64,000 bases of DNA, from NCBI GenBank assembly GCA_033675265.1, contig JAUJYZ010000914.1:186001-250000 (forward strand), written 5' to 3'. Shown here piece after piece: positions 55,887 to 64,000 of this stretch. The notes below the pieces were generated by a model. It ran no database searches and was not told where the DNA came from. It worked only from the letters and a program-made list of their open reading frames with translations. This DNA comes from Actinostola sp. cb2023 (taxonomy: Eukaryota; Cnidaria; Anthozoa; Actiniaria; Actinostolidae). The stretch's first letter is position 1. Every line of letters begins with the position of its first letter. A program made the translations under genes and the position numbers.

Positions 55887-57019
55887 CTAATGAACCTCAT
55901 TAGTAGATTCAAACATCCCAGACCTTTCAAGATACATGAAAATGTTTTTGTACTTGCTTACTACCACTCTATTCACCTCTCTCCATAGCCGTTCTATTCT
56001 TTGATTATGTACTGACTTCCCAGTAATGATGCTTCCTCTGTTCAACCCTCTTTCTTGTAACATATACCTTCCTACATATACATTTTCAAGTCCTTGGTCT
56101 TGTACGTACAGTACAGTACACGAGAGGGTAGACAATATATCTGAACAGCTTCTTGAAAATATGAAAATACAGTAGAAGCTTTGTTATTGTTAGATGCTCT
56201 TAGATAAACAATCAGGCGCGAAAATCCATCAATACCTCCATGGATAACTATGCGGTATGGCTCAATTAGTTTAATATGATCACCATTAATATGACATAGG
56301 GCGTTTGGACAAGGTACTGAATATCTTCTTCTAACAATTCTGAAACTGTGTCCTCTGACCGCAGATATCAAAGGATTTACGCGATAAATAGAATTAGAAA
56401 CCCTAATTCTTTGAACTTGAAGTCCTCTTGCTCTCAGTCCCCCAACCACTAGGTGCAAACCTGCTTCAGGAGTTTGCTGCAAAATATCCCTGACATGTTC
56501 GTCCAAGTCTTGATCAGAAATTCTTGTAAATGCGTCTTCTCCAACAGCCATTTCAAATTCTCTACGACGTCGAACCAGTGTCTTTGAAGAAATCTTAAGT
56601 ATTCTAGCAATGTCTACCCATTTGAATGACTCATTTCGCAATTGCTGAATAATTTCCTTCTCTACAATGTATCGCGGTCGACCTGCTTGACCACATTGTG
56701 TTACAGGGCAGTCATAATGAAATGTACGATTACCATGCTCATATGTGTCAGAAGGAGCATTTTGTCTTATATGGTAGCGTTCTTGTAAGTAAAGTATAGC
56801 GCGTGATAGCTCTTCGATGTCTTCGAGAAGTTGCACAGAGCAATTAGATCGTGCAATACTGCTTGACATAAGACCAAGAGTCCTATGATATGCAGACAGT
56901 CTGGATGTAAGACTTTCTGCTCGATTAGGCTCATATTCACGGCTTAACCCACCTATTGCCTCATGAAATGTTCTTAAAAGCGACTGGAAAAACTGCCCCA
57001 AATTCGGCTGTTCCGCCAT
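55887..57019 (-). pseudogene. rve/DDE integrase-like transposase, frameshifted and C-terminally truncated
   Basis: Starts at 57019 (minus) just inside the right transposon arm. About 300 residues are open. Order: helical N-terminus (LGQFFQSLLRTFHEAIGG), a GRPRY motif followed by a helix-turn-helix (EIIQQLRNESFKWVDIARIL, SSKTLVRRRREFEM), then the rve core ([47 protein letters not shown]). The frame breaks at a TGTAC repeat (56103-56122). The next frame continues [15 protein letters not shown] and [15 protein letters not shown], which hold the second Asp and the Glu of the DDE triad. The family I recall has HID where this has HIN, so the first Asp looks substituted. Reading stops at NEVH, short of the usual C-terminus. 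It would cut and join transposon ends. Confidence 0.82.
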
Positions 57020-57028
57020 TTTGCTCTT

Positions 57029-57593
57029 TACGGAGCCAACAGTACGTACAGTACAGCGGCTTGAGCTTGGCTTTGGGCTACCTGTGATATTTGAATCTTG
57101 ATGTATATTTGAAACTTGATGTATATTTGAATCTTGATGTATATTTGAAACTTGATGTATATTTGAATCTTGATGTATATATTTACAACTTGATGTATAT
57201 ATTTGAATCTTGATGTATATTTGAATCTTGATGTATATATTTGCAACTTGATGTATATATTTGAATCTTGATGTATATTTGAATCTTGATGTATATATTT
57301 GCAACTTGATGTATATATTTGAATCTTGATGTATATTTGAATCTTGATGTATATATTTACAACTTGATGTATATATTTGAATCTTGATGTATATTTGAAT
57401 CTTGATGTATATATTTACAACTTGATATATACATATCGACAACTTGATGTATATATTTGAATCTTGATGTATATTTGAATCTTGATGTCTATATTTACAG
57501 TTTGATGTATAAATATCGATAACTTGATGTATATATTCACAACTTAATGTATATATCGACAACTTGATATTTTGTCCCTTTTGGTAAAGCATA
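57029..57593 (-). repeat. Right terminal inverted repeat of the 8.84-kb transposon
   Basis: About 565 bp, made mostly of alternating ATCTTGATGTATATTTGA and ACTTGATGTATATATTTG steps, with the tip GTCCCTTTTGGTAAAGCATA. Minus-strand frames across it are repeat artefacts, although one runs open into the transposase. Confidence 0.92.
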
Positions 57594-57658
57594 GGGAATC
57601 AAGCTTAATAAAGACAAATTGAAATTGAGATGACCGAGCTACCATTCGTAGGACACTT

Positions 57659-59565
57659 CACAGCACGAAAAACTAGATTTAAGCTACTTTAAACTTTGCT
57701 TAAAGCTGCTTAAAGTTCTTAGTTCAACTTTAAGCTGCATTTAAGCATAATTAAAGCTGTGTAAAGTTCAGCTTTAAGCACTCCAGGCATAAAGTGAACG
57801 TAAAGATAGCGTAAAGTCCATTGTGAACTTTACGGTAGATTTACGCTAAACTTAAAGAGAACTTAAACTTGCCTTTAAGCTGGATTTACAGGTTCACTTA
57901 AATATGGCATAAAGTCATGTTTACACCAGATTTACGTGGCCATTAAGTCGAACGTAAATCAGTCTTTAGAATGATCTCCGGTGTCTCCAATAACTTATGT
58001 AATTCGTGAAAGATATTCATCACAAAGGCCACATAAGTATTTTCGATTTCGTGATCCGCATGTTGTTGGATTCATTGATTAGCACAGACTTAATCGATAA
58101 GAAATCAGGCACGGCTTTCTCCTTTTGAAGGTATAATATTTCTGATAGAACAAAATCACAAGAAAAGTTCAGTGCTGCTCACCGCGGGAGAATCGGGCGC
58201 TTTTTGCTCACATAAATTTGTATTGTGGCGGCAATAATTCCACCAATGAGTGACTTGATTTTCTAGTTCAGCCAATGGTATTGCTCCCCTGAGGCCCGTG
58301 TAACGTAAGCGTGTCACGTTACGCTCGATCAACTGTCACTGCTGTTTGATCGTTGTTGCTGGTAGTTTGTCGATTTCTTCACGATTTTCAAGAATGGCTG
58401 AAGCTAACATCCCGGATAAATACGTGGATCTGCTGTAAAGGTCCATAGAGGAGAACAAGAAGCTACAACTAGCTATCGTAAAGCAAGAAGAAGGACTGAG
58501 AAAGATCCTCAAAGATATGGCCTCTTGAATAAACAGACGAGATGACACATGTACAGACGTAGAGAAGCGATCGAGAACCAACCGAAGAAAGACACACAAT
58601 ATCTATGTTCCTTTAAAATGTCCACATGTCGGGTAAGTAAAGTGTTACTTGCAACCTTCGGGTAAAATAATGTTTCTCTATATTACGAATTTTCGTGCTT
58701 CCAGTATAGTGATATGACTCGATCATGAGTGAAGTTACATGCGTAACTCGATGCTGCTGGCGTATATTTAGTGTCTGGAAGAATCCTAACACTTTCTCAG
58801 TTATTTTCACTTGAGAAAGTTATATTTTGAATCGAATTTTTGACGATATACCTTCGTGGTAACCTTCGCTGCTAAAATGTGCGAAATGTCAACACAATGC
58901 CATGTGCTCTCGAGTGACGCTTTATTTATTCATAAATAATCATATATGTATTTCTGCTTTTGTTTTAGAAATCATTCAGAGAGTGTTACACGGCACTGAA
59001 AGGTCCTCATCCCCGAATACACTAGCTCGGATGAGAGTGTACTTATCGAAAGATGAAGATGGGAATATATATCGCTTTGTTACTTTGAATACAATAAAAT
59101 GTCTCAGTCATTAAAAAAATGCAGTGGTTCATTGTTCACGGTGCTTTATGGTAGATCATATTATAATGATCTATGTCTATATATATGATTTCACTCACAA
59201 ATAGTCTGGATAAGAATCCCTGGATAAATATAACGCAAATGATTATATTCAATATTTCAGTCCATGGGTTTACGTAAGCTTTAAGTGATATTTATTCTTA
59301 CCTTAAAGTGATCTTTAAAGACCTTTAAGTAAACTTTATGGAGTATTTAAGTTGTGTTTAAACAAACTTTAAGTCACATTTAAGTCATGGAAATATCAGC
59401 TTAAAGATAGTGTTTCATTAAGGGAGTTTTAAGTCAATGCGTAAAGTTCACTTAAAGTTCAACTTTATGAAAAGTAAAGGTGGCGTAAAGGAGCTTAAAT
59501 CCTTGGTTTAAGTCACATTTAAGGTGTCTTTAAGCTTGATTAAATCTGATCTTTCATGCTGTGAG
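57659..59565. mobile_element. CACTA-like DNA transposon (about 1.9 kb) in the Gypsy pol
   Basis: Ends CACAGCACGAAAAACTAGAT and, inverted, CACAGCATGAAAGATCAGAT. The pol reading continues across it when one copy of CTT is counted, so CTT is a probable 3-bp target duplication. The first 300 and last 290 bp are dense with degenerate TTTAAGC, CTTAAAG and GTAAAG steps, the subterminal-repeat pattern known from CACTA elements. The centre holds a broken gene (58394-59114) and no transposase. Confidence 0.72.
58394..59114 (+). pseudogene. Captured, broken two-exon gene inside the CACTA-like element
   Basis: Exon 1 from ATG at 58394 reads MAEANIPDKYVDLL, a TAA stop, a charged coiled-coil-like stretch (EENKKLQLAIVKQEEG), a TGA stop, then KRSRTNRRKTHNIYVPLK up to a donor at 58633 (GGGTAAGT). 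A second exon from about 58970, after a TTTTAG acceptor, reads RVLHGTERSSSPNTLARM and ends at TAA (59114). I recognise no family. A host gene fragment picked up by the transposon is the simplest reading. Confidence 0.4.
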
Positions 59566-60290
59566 CTTGTTAACAACTCAAGGTCTCAAGCCCGACCCAT
59601 CTAAGATAGATGCAGTTCTCAGAATGGAGAAACCACAAGATGTAAAAGGAGTGCAGCGCATCATTGGAATGGTCAACTACCTTACTAAGTTCCTTAAAGG
59701 ACTAGCAGGCCTCTGCGAACCGCTCAGAAAGCTTACACATAAAGAAGCAACGTGGAACTGGACTGAATACCACAACAAGGCCTTCCAAGCCATTAAAGAA
59801 GCTGTAACGGAAACACCCGCCCTGAAATACTTCAATCCTACAGAGCCTACAGAACTACAATGTGATGCATCAGACACCGGGTTAGGAGCTACCCTTACAC
59901 AAAATGGCCAACTAGTCGCTTACGCCAGTCGCGCCCTGACAACTACTGAGTGTACTTCACTATGCTCAGATCGAGAAAGAGCTACTAGCGATTGTGTTCG
60001 GGATGGAACGATTTCATCAATACACGTACGGAAGAAGCATTACAGTTGAAAGCGACCACAAACCTTTAGAGATAATCTACAAGAAACCACTCACTTCAGC
60101 TCCCAAGCGCTTACAAAGAATGCTACTTAGACTTCAAAGGTACGACATAAATATACAGTACAAGCAAGGCAAAGATATGTATTTGGCTGATGCACTTTCA
60201 AGAGCATATCATATCTTCCGACAACTGAAGGTGAATCAGAAAATGATTCACAAGTCTTGCAGCTCTCTGAAGTCGAGAAAGATTTAGAGA
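59566..60290 (+). pseudogene. Reverse transcriptase end and RNase H of the retrotransposon
   Basis: Continues pol after the second insert: PDPSKIDAVLRMEKPQDVKG and QRIIGMVNYLTKFL (RT connection), then the RNase H start LQCDASDTGLGATL with its first Asp. After a frame change near 59955-60000 the reading goes on with ITVESDHKPLEIIYKKPL and YKQGKDMYLADALSRAY, which carry later RNase H residues. The order and spacing fit Ty3/Gypsy. Confidence 0.88.
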
Positions 60291-60514
60291 AAACCAAGCA
60301 TGCAGACTTTGCACCTATCTCAAAGCCTATGCTAAACAAGATCCAACAGCAAGCAACCAGCCACGATGAGACAATGCAAAAAAGAGTGATACAGAAAGGA
60401 TGGGCTCTCTCCACAGGTAACACCCGACTTTCATGTACGAGACGAACTGTCAGTCCAAGATGACATTATATTTAGAGGAGTCAGATGTGTTATTCCTAGT
60501 ACATTGAGACATAT

Positions 60515-61257
60515 ACATTGATTGAGAAACTTCACAGATCACACCTCGGAATAGAAGGAAGCCTGCGAAGAGCATGCGAAAGTATCTACTGGCTATAATG
60601 AACACTGACGTTAAGGATTACATCCAAAGATGTGATGCTTGCCAGAGCTACCAGAAATCGCAGCCCAAGGAAACGCTAAAACCGCATGAAGTACCCGACC
60701 GTCCGTGGTCGAGGGTAGGTGTTGATCTCTGTGATTTTGAAGATCGCCAATATTTAGTCACAGTAGACTATTATAGCAACTTCATAGAGGTTGACCGACT
60801 AGAAAACTCCAAATCTAAGACAGTTATATCTAAGCTCAAGCAGCATTTCTCAAGACACGGCATCCCTGACCAAGTCATATCCGACAATGGACCTCAATTC
60901 TCGTCAGAACACTTCAAAGATTTCAGCAGCACGTGGGAATTTGAACATCTAACATCCAGCCCTGGCTACCCACATTCCAACGGAATGGCTGAAAGTGCAG
61001 TAAAAACGGTCAAGAACATCATGGAAAAATGCAAGACAGCAGGAACTGATCCCTTACTAGTTATGTTAGATCATAGAAATACACCAACTGAATCAATGGC
61101 ATCCAGCCCAACGCAACGAATGTTCAGCAGACGAACAAGAACACTATTGAAACCAGCAATGCCAGAGCAAGTAATGGAAAGAAAAACTGACAGCATCCAA
61201 AAGCAAGCAAGCTTTCTATTACAACAGAACCGCAAAGGACTTGCCAAACCTTCGTGA
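60515..61257 (+). pseudogene. Integrase of the retrotransposon
   Basis: An H2C2 zinc-binding domain (HRSHLGIE region near 60535, CDACQ near 60632) precedes the catalytic core. The core has Asp in WSRVGVDLCDFED (about 60710), Asp in VISDNGPQFSS (about 60880) and Glu in PHSNGMAESAVKTVK (about 60990), with correct relative order for a DDE triad. The frame is open from 60574 to 61257 but is not joined to the RNase H frame. Confidence 0.92.
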
Positions 61258-61636
61258 AGGAACAGTAGTCAGAATCAAGCCCATACAGAATCCCAAGAAA
61301 CCTTGGCGAAAGGCAACCGTGGAAAGGAAGTTCAGCGAAAGATCGTATGAAGTATCTACTGAAGAAGGTGCCACGTACAGACGCAACAGACGCCACCTTG
61401 TTCAAACCCAAGAACCACCCAACATCCCAGCATCGTCGCAAGAACCTATCAGCAATGACGCCATACATCTACTGAACAACCAAGTGAACAACCACCAGAA
61501 GAAACTGTTGAAACCCAAACGTCGACGTAGCAAGACAAGGCCCAAGCACAGACGACGACGCGTAGCAGAGTGTAATCAACCCTCCAGCATACCTGAAGGA
61601 CTATGTTGTCTACAAGTAAAACAAGGACTATACTAG
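61241..61636 (+). pseudogene. Integrase C-terminal domain
   Basis: EGTVVRIKPIQNPKKPWRKA followed by ERSYEVSTEEGATYRRNRRH is the small beta-barrel that follows the core in Gypsy integrases. It is in a different frame from the core (shift near 61245). The tail is rich in Lys and Arg. Confidence 0.82.
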
Positions 61637-61766
61637 AACTAGAACATTTAGTTGAGTTAAACAATTTGATTACATCAGAGACTATATACCAAGGAACATT
61701 CATTAACTGTAGACTGAATCGAGCAAAATCAGTCATTTGAGTTGTTTTAAAACTTGTTCTCATTAT

Positions 61767-61777
61767 AAAAGAAAGGA
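61767..61777 (+). other. Polypurine tract
   Basis: AAAAGAAAGGA directly before the 3' LTR, the expected plus-strand primer site. Confidence 0.75.
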
Positions 61778-61887
61778 TGTAACGAGATCGAGGCAAAATG
61801 TAATTGTAATTTGCATAAATTATAGCATACTGTGTTAGTACACGTTGTAATGGTCTCCGGTCAACCCTCTTGAAATACATCGAAACA
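61778..61887 (+). repeat. 3' LTR (110 bp)
   Basis: Identical to the 5' LTR at 46738-46847 and followed by the ATATC target duplication. Confidence 0.95.
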
Positions 61888-62051
61888 ATATCCAATCAAA
61901 TACATATTATTTCGCAAATACATGCAGTATCATTCAGATATTATTAGTAACATAACATGAACATGGGGTATATTAAGATTCAATAGTTAAAATATATCCC
62001 TTGTGTTACAAGTTTGCGTAAGGCAGGTATTGCAATTATCAGTGAAGTACA

Positions 62052-62304
62052 CACCTATTTCAATTATGTTAGTCCCTCGAAAAGTATGAAAGGTGCGACC
62101 CTGAAGGATCATGGGAGTTTCTATTTGCAGCCATATTCTTCCTTGAATGCCTTGTAATAAACCAGAACATTGTGGTGAAGCAAATTCAAGTGACATTCAA
62201 AATGAGATGGCTGAATTTTTTGTCTAAAGGTCTGGGAATTCGGGTAGAAAGACCGAGGTCGCACCTTTGTGAGTCAAGTGTGACTAACTTAATTGAATTA
62301 GGTG
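62052..62304. mobile_element. TA-flanked MITE (about 253 bp)
   Basis: Ends CACCTA(T/A)TTCAATTA(T/A)G followed by TTAGTC, TA at the tips. The left side has an extra CA. Contains the ACCCTGAAGGATCATGGG block similar to the MITE at 25053-25201. Confidence 0.82.
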
Positions 62305-63370
62305 TATAATAACCCATGAATACCTATAATAATATGTATTTATTTACTTAAATACTATGTTCGCAAGACTTATTAAACTAGACACAACTATGCTATTAGA
62401 CTAATCACGGATGCATGGTATATATACTGTTCTAAAACTCCATCCCAATTTACCTTGATTTATAACAGTATTATACGAATTTTAAGCAAATAATAACAAG
62501 AAAATTACAAAACTTTCTTGTAAAGGTACTTGTGACATCACTGTCATGCGCATGATACACCTCAACTCATCCCACATTGGAAAGAGGTTTTGTAATTCGT
62601 AAGTAGGAAGGATATTCGTAACTTGCTGTCGGTGCTATGCAAAGGTCAATGACCTGTGTTACAGGCAATCAGTCTTTATCACTGATAAATAACTCATGAA
62701 TAAAACATCAGTGTCTTTATAAGTCATATAGAAACTGATGTTTTATGTTTTATCGGGCTATCGCATTATTTCTGTTATTTGCATAAATTAAACTCACCGA
62801 AACCAGAACGACCAGAACAAAATATTACAATGTCGAGCCGCGGGCGACTGTATCGGACTTATCATGTGCACAGATGAATAAAATCATGTTCTACAATAAT
62901 TATGATTGCCGAATCAACAAACGCAGGCCGTTTGGAAGTAGTGTTCACGACATGAGCGGCTGTGTTGTATCAGATTTACAACACGAGCTGTCATGACCTC
63001 AGAGGTCACAGTACAGGAATGTTGGCCTCACAACGCAGACGCTTCTTTTGGAAGACCCCTATGGCGAGCGAAAAAAAGCGTCTGTATTCGCAGGCTATAA
63101 AGATCCATGCATGTGACCGATTGGACAACCCTGATTGGACCAATTGCCATGAATTATTAATGAGTTTTAGAAAAGTCGTTTATAAAACTCGAGCCTAGCC
63201 TCCTTTGCAGACGTTTTAGTTGATTCCCTTTTCCTCAACACGACGTCTGCTAACTCGTGCGAGGTTTTGTGTTCAGCCAATCAGAGAGAGCCTCCTATTT
63301 TCTGTGAGGTAATTATAAATTCATAAACTAAAAATCCAAGATGTCCAAGATGGTGAATAACAGTGAAGTT
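62305..63370. other. Intergenic sequence, one small hairpin
   Basis: A hairpin lies at 62698-62749 (ATAAAACATCAGT and ACTGATGTTTTAT). The remainder is single-copy. A GAGCGAAAAAAAGCGTCTGT stretch near 63066 and CCAAT-type GATTGG motifs near 63118 and 63134 are noted without a gene to attach them to. Confidence 0.45.
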
Positions 63371-63374
63371 GTTT

Positions 63375-63505
63375 TAGCGCGTTCTTACTCAAATACTTCT
63401 ATATTTCTGACATCAACAGTCATCAAGAAGAAGCAATAAGATCAATAGTATTACAAAGAAGAGATACGTTTGTGAATCTTCCTACAGGCTTCATTACATG
63501 AGCGA
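63375..63505 (+). pseudogene. RecQ-like helicase N-terminal fragment
   Basis: One frame reads FYISDINSHQEEAIRSIVLQ, then RRDTFVNLPTGF, then ITstop. In RecQ helicases motif 0 (Q-x-E-A-I) is followed by a Walker A motif of the form PTG-x-GKS. Here the sequence leaves the match right after PTGF, so GKS is missing and a stop follows. It may be a truncated copy or an exon end without an obvious donor. Confidence 0.45.
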
Positions 63506-63695
63506 CCTCACCGAAGCTGCCTGATCACCTAAATCGTAATGAGGGTTTATCAGGTCTTGCATGACATCGCGTGACATTACGTCATACCTCTTTCTGATTG
63601 GACAATACGATTTTGGAGGCAAAACAAACTGGTAGCTTGACTTTCGCTTGACTTGACTATCAAACTTACAGATGTTGTAGTACTTTTTCAAGATA

Positions 63696-64000
63696 ATGGT
63701 GTCGAGTTGTTGTGTTCCAGGTTGCACTAATAGAAAGGTAAACGGAAACGGATTACGTTTTCATCGTCTTCCGTTAAGAAATAAGAGGTTACTGAAGAAA
63801 TGGACCGACATGAATCGCCGTAAAAACATTCCTATGAACCATGCCACGCGAATATGTAGTGCACATTTTATCGATAATCGAAAGAAAAGCAAGACAGATA
63901 TTCCAAGTATTTTTCCATGGCAAAAGAAACCTAATCCAAGACCAACAAAAGGAATAGCTGAGAGAGACTACGAAACTTCGAAAGAAAATAACGACGGAAA
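63696..64000 (+). CDS. THAP-domain protein, 5' part (runs off the window)
   Basis: ATG at 63696 opens a frame of about 101 codons to the edge. It begins MVSSCCVPGCTNRK, the C-x4-C start of a THAP zinc finger (C2CH), then GLRFHRLPLRN, KKWTDMNRR and the second pair in ICSAHF, with IPSIFPW as the closing block. THAP domains bind DNA; they occur in P-element-like transposases and in host factors derived from them. The rest of the protein is not in the window, so its type is unknown. The following region is Lys-, Arg- and Glu-rich. Confidence 0.82.
   Translation, partial: MVSSCCVPGCTNRKVNGNGLRFHRLPLRNKRLLKKWTDMNRRKNIPMNHATRICSAHFIDNRKKSKTDIPSIFPWQKKPNPRPTKGIAERDYETSKENNDG

Larger units (their letters stand above)
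48753..57593. mobile_element. 8.84-kb DNA transposon encoding HECT ligase and rve transposase (IS3EU-like)
   Basis: Flanked by the 6-bp target duplication GGGAAT (48747-48752, 57594-57599). Terminal repeats start TATGCTTTACCAAAAGGGAC and run inward through tandem TACATCAAGATTCAAAT steps to a shared block ending GTACGTACTGTTGGCTCC (left near 49620, right near 57030). Two convergent genes begin just inside the arms. An integrase-like transposase and a 6-bp duplication fit the IS3EU superfamily as I recall it; that is an inference. It has been hit by at least five later elements (48951, 49252, 50344, 55080, 55357) and contains a foldback at 54358. Confidence 0.88.
46738..61887 (+). mobile_element. 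Ty3/Gypsy-type LTR retrotransposon, twice interrupted
   Basis: Bounded by identical 110-bp LTRs and the 5-bp target duplication ATATC (46733-46737, 61888-61892). Internal order: primer-binding site, gag, protease, reverse transcriptase, RNase H, integrase, polypurine tract. This order (RT before integrase) is Ty3/Gypsy. The pol reading is cut at 48752, resumes at 57600-57658, is cut again, and resumes at about 59566. Without the two inserts the element would be about 4.4 kb. Several frame changes and stops outside the inserts make it non-autonomous as read here. No envelope gene is seen. Confidence 0.95.

Noticed and set aside
57028..57592. N-terminal extension of the transposase frame with IHQDSNIHQDS repeats
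   Set aside because: This is the inverted-repeat arm read through. The likely start is the ATG at 57019, after the arm ends.

Overview
The window looks like nuclear DNA of an animal, most likely a marine invertebrate and plausibly an anthozoan cnidarian (inference from gene style and repeat content; I cannot fix the species). The evidence is spliced genes with GT-AG introns, THAP, RecQ-like, HECT and Crypton-like sequences, many TA- and TTAA-flanked inverted-repeat elements, long satellites, and no bacterial operons or ribosome binding sites. Most of the 64 kb is repeats and mobile DNA. Only a few stretches are convincingly host genes.

Layout. 1-1918 is a 62-bp satellite and 2396-3345 an AT-rich tandem array. 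3346-5513 shows nothing I can name. A two-exon gene for a small secreted peptide (68 aa, plus strand) can be built at 6356-8808. Its intron carries a 45-bp minisatellite grown out of the exon 1 splice donor. 10309-37045 (minus strand) is the largest gene, the protein phosphatase 4 regulatory subunit PPP4R1. I resolve 20 coding exons and about 1014 aa, with one apparent 1-bp frameshift in exon 17 and one GC-AG intron. Its introns are full of palindromic elements, minisatellites and five elements nested inside each other. 37951-38217 is a Crypton-type recombinase remnant. 38628-45340 is a 22-bp satellite with an approximately 1-kb higher-order pattern, followed by a 24-bp satellite to 46125 and a tRNA-derived SINE.

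46738-61887 is one Ty3/Gypsy-type LTR retrotransposon with two identical 110-bp LTRs and a 5-bp target duplication (ATATC). Its pol region is interrupted twice. The first insert is an 8.84-kb DNA transposon (48753-57593) with long inverted repeats and a 6-bp target duplication (GGGAAT). It encodes two convergent genes: a CUE plus HECT ubiquitin-ligase-like protein from the left end and an rve/DDE integrase-like transposase from the right end. The second insert is a 1.9-kb CACTA-like element (57659-59565). Removing both leaves about 4.4 kb, an ordinary Gypsy length. The first insert has itself been hit by several MITEs, and its transposase is truncated.

61888-63380 is mostly non-coding with one MITE. 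The window ends with a RecQ-helicase-like fragment and the start of a THAP-domain gene that runs off the edge.

The most interesting system is the transposon that pairs a spliced CUE/HECT ubiquitin ligase with an integrase-type transposase. Other strong points are the minisatellite made of decoy splice donors and the density of foldback elements close to PPP4R1 splice sites.
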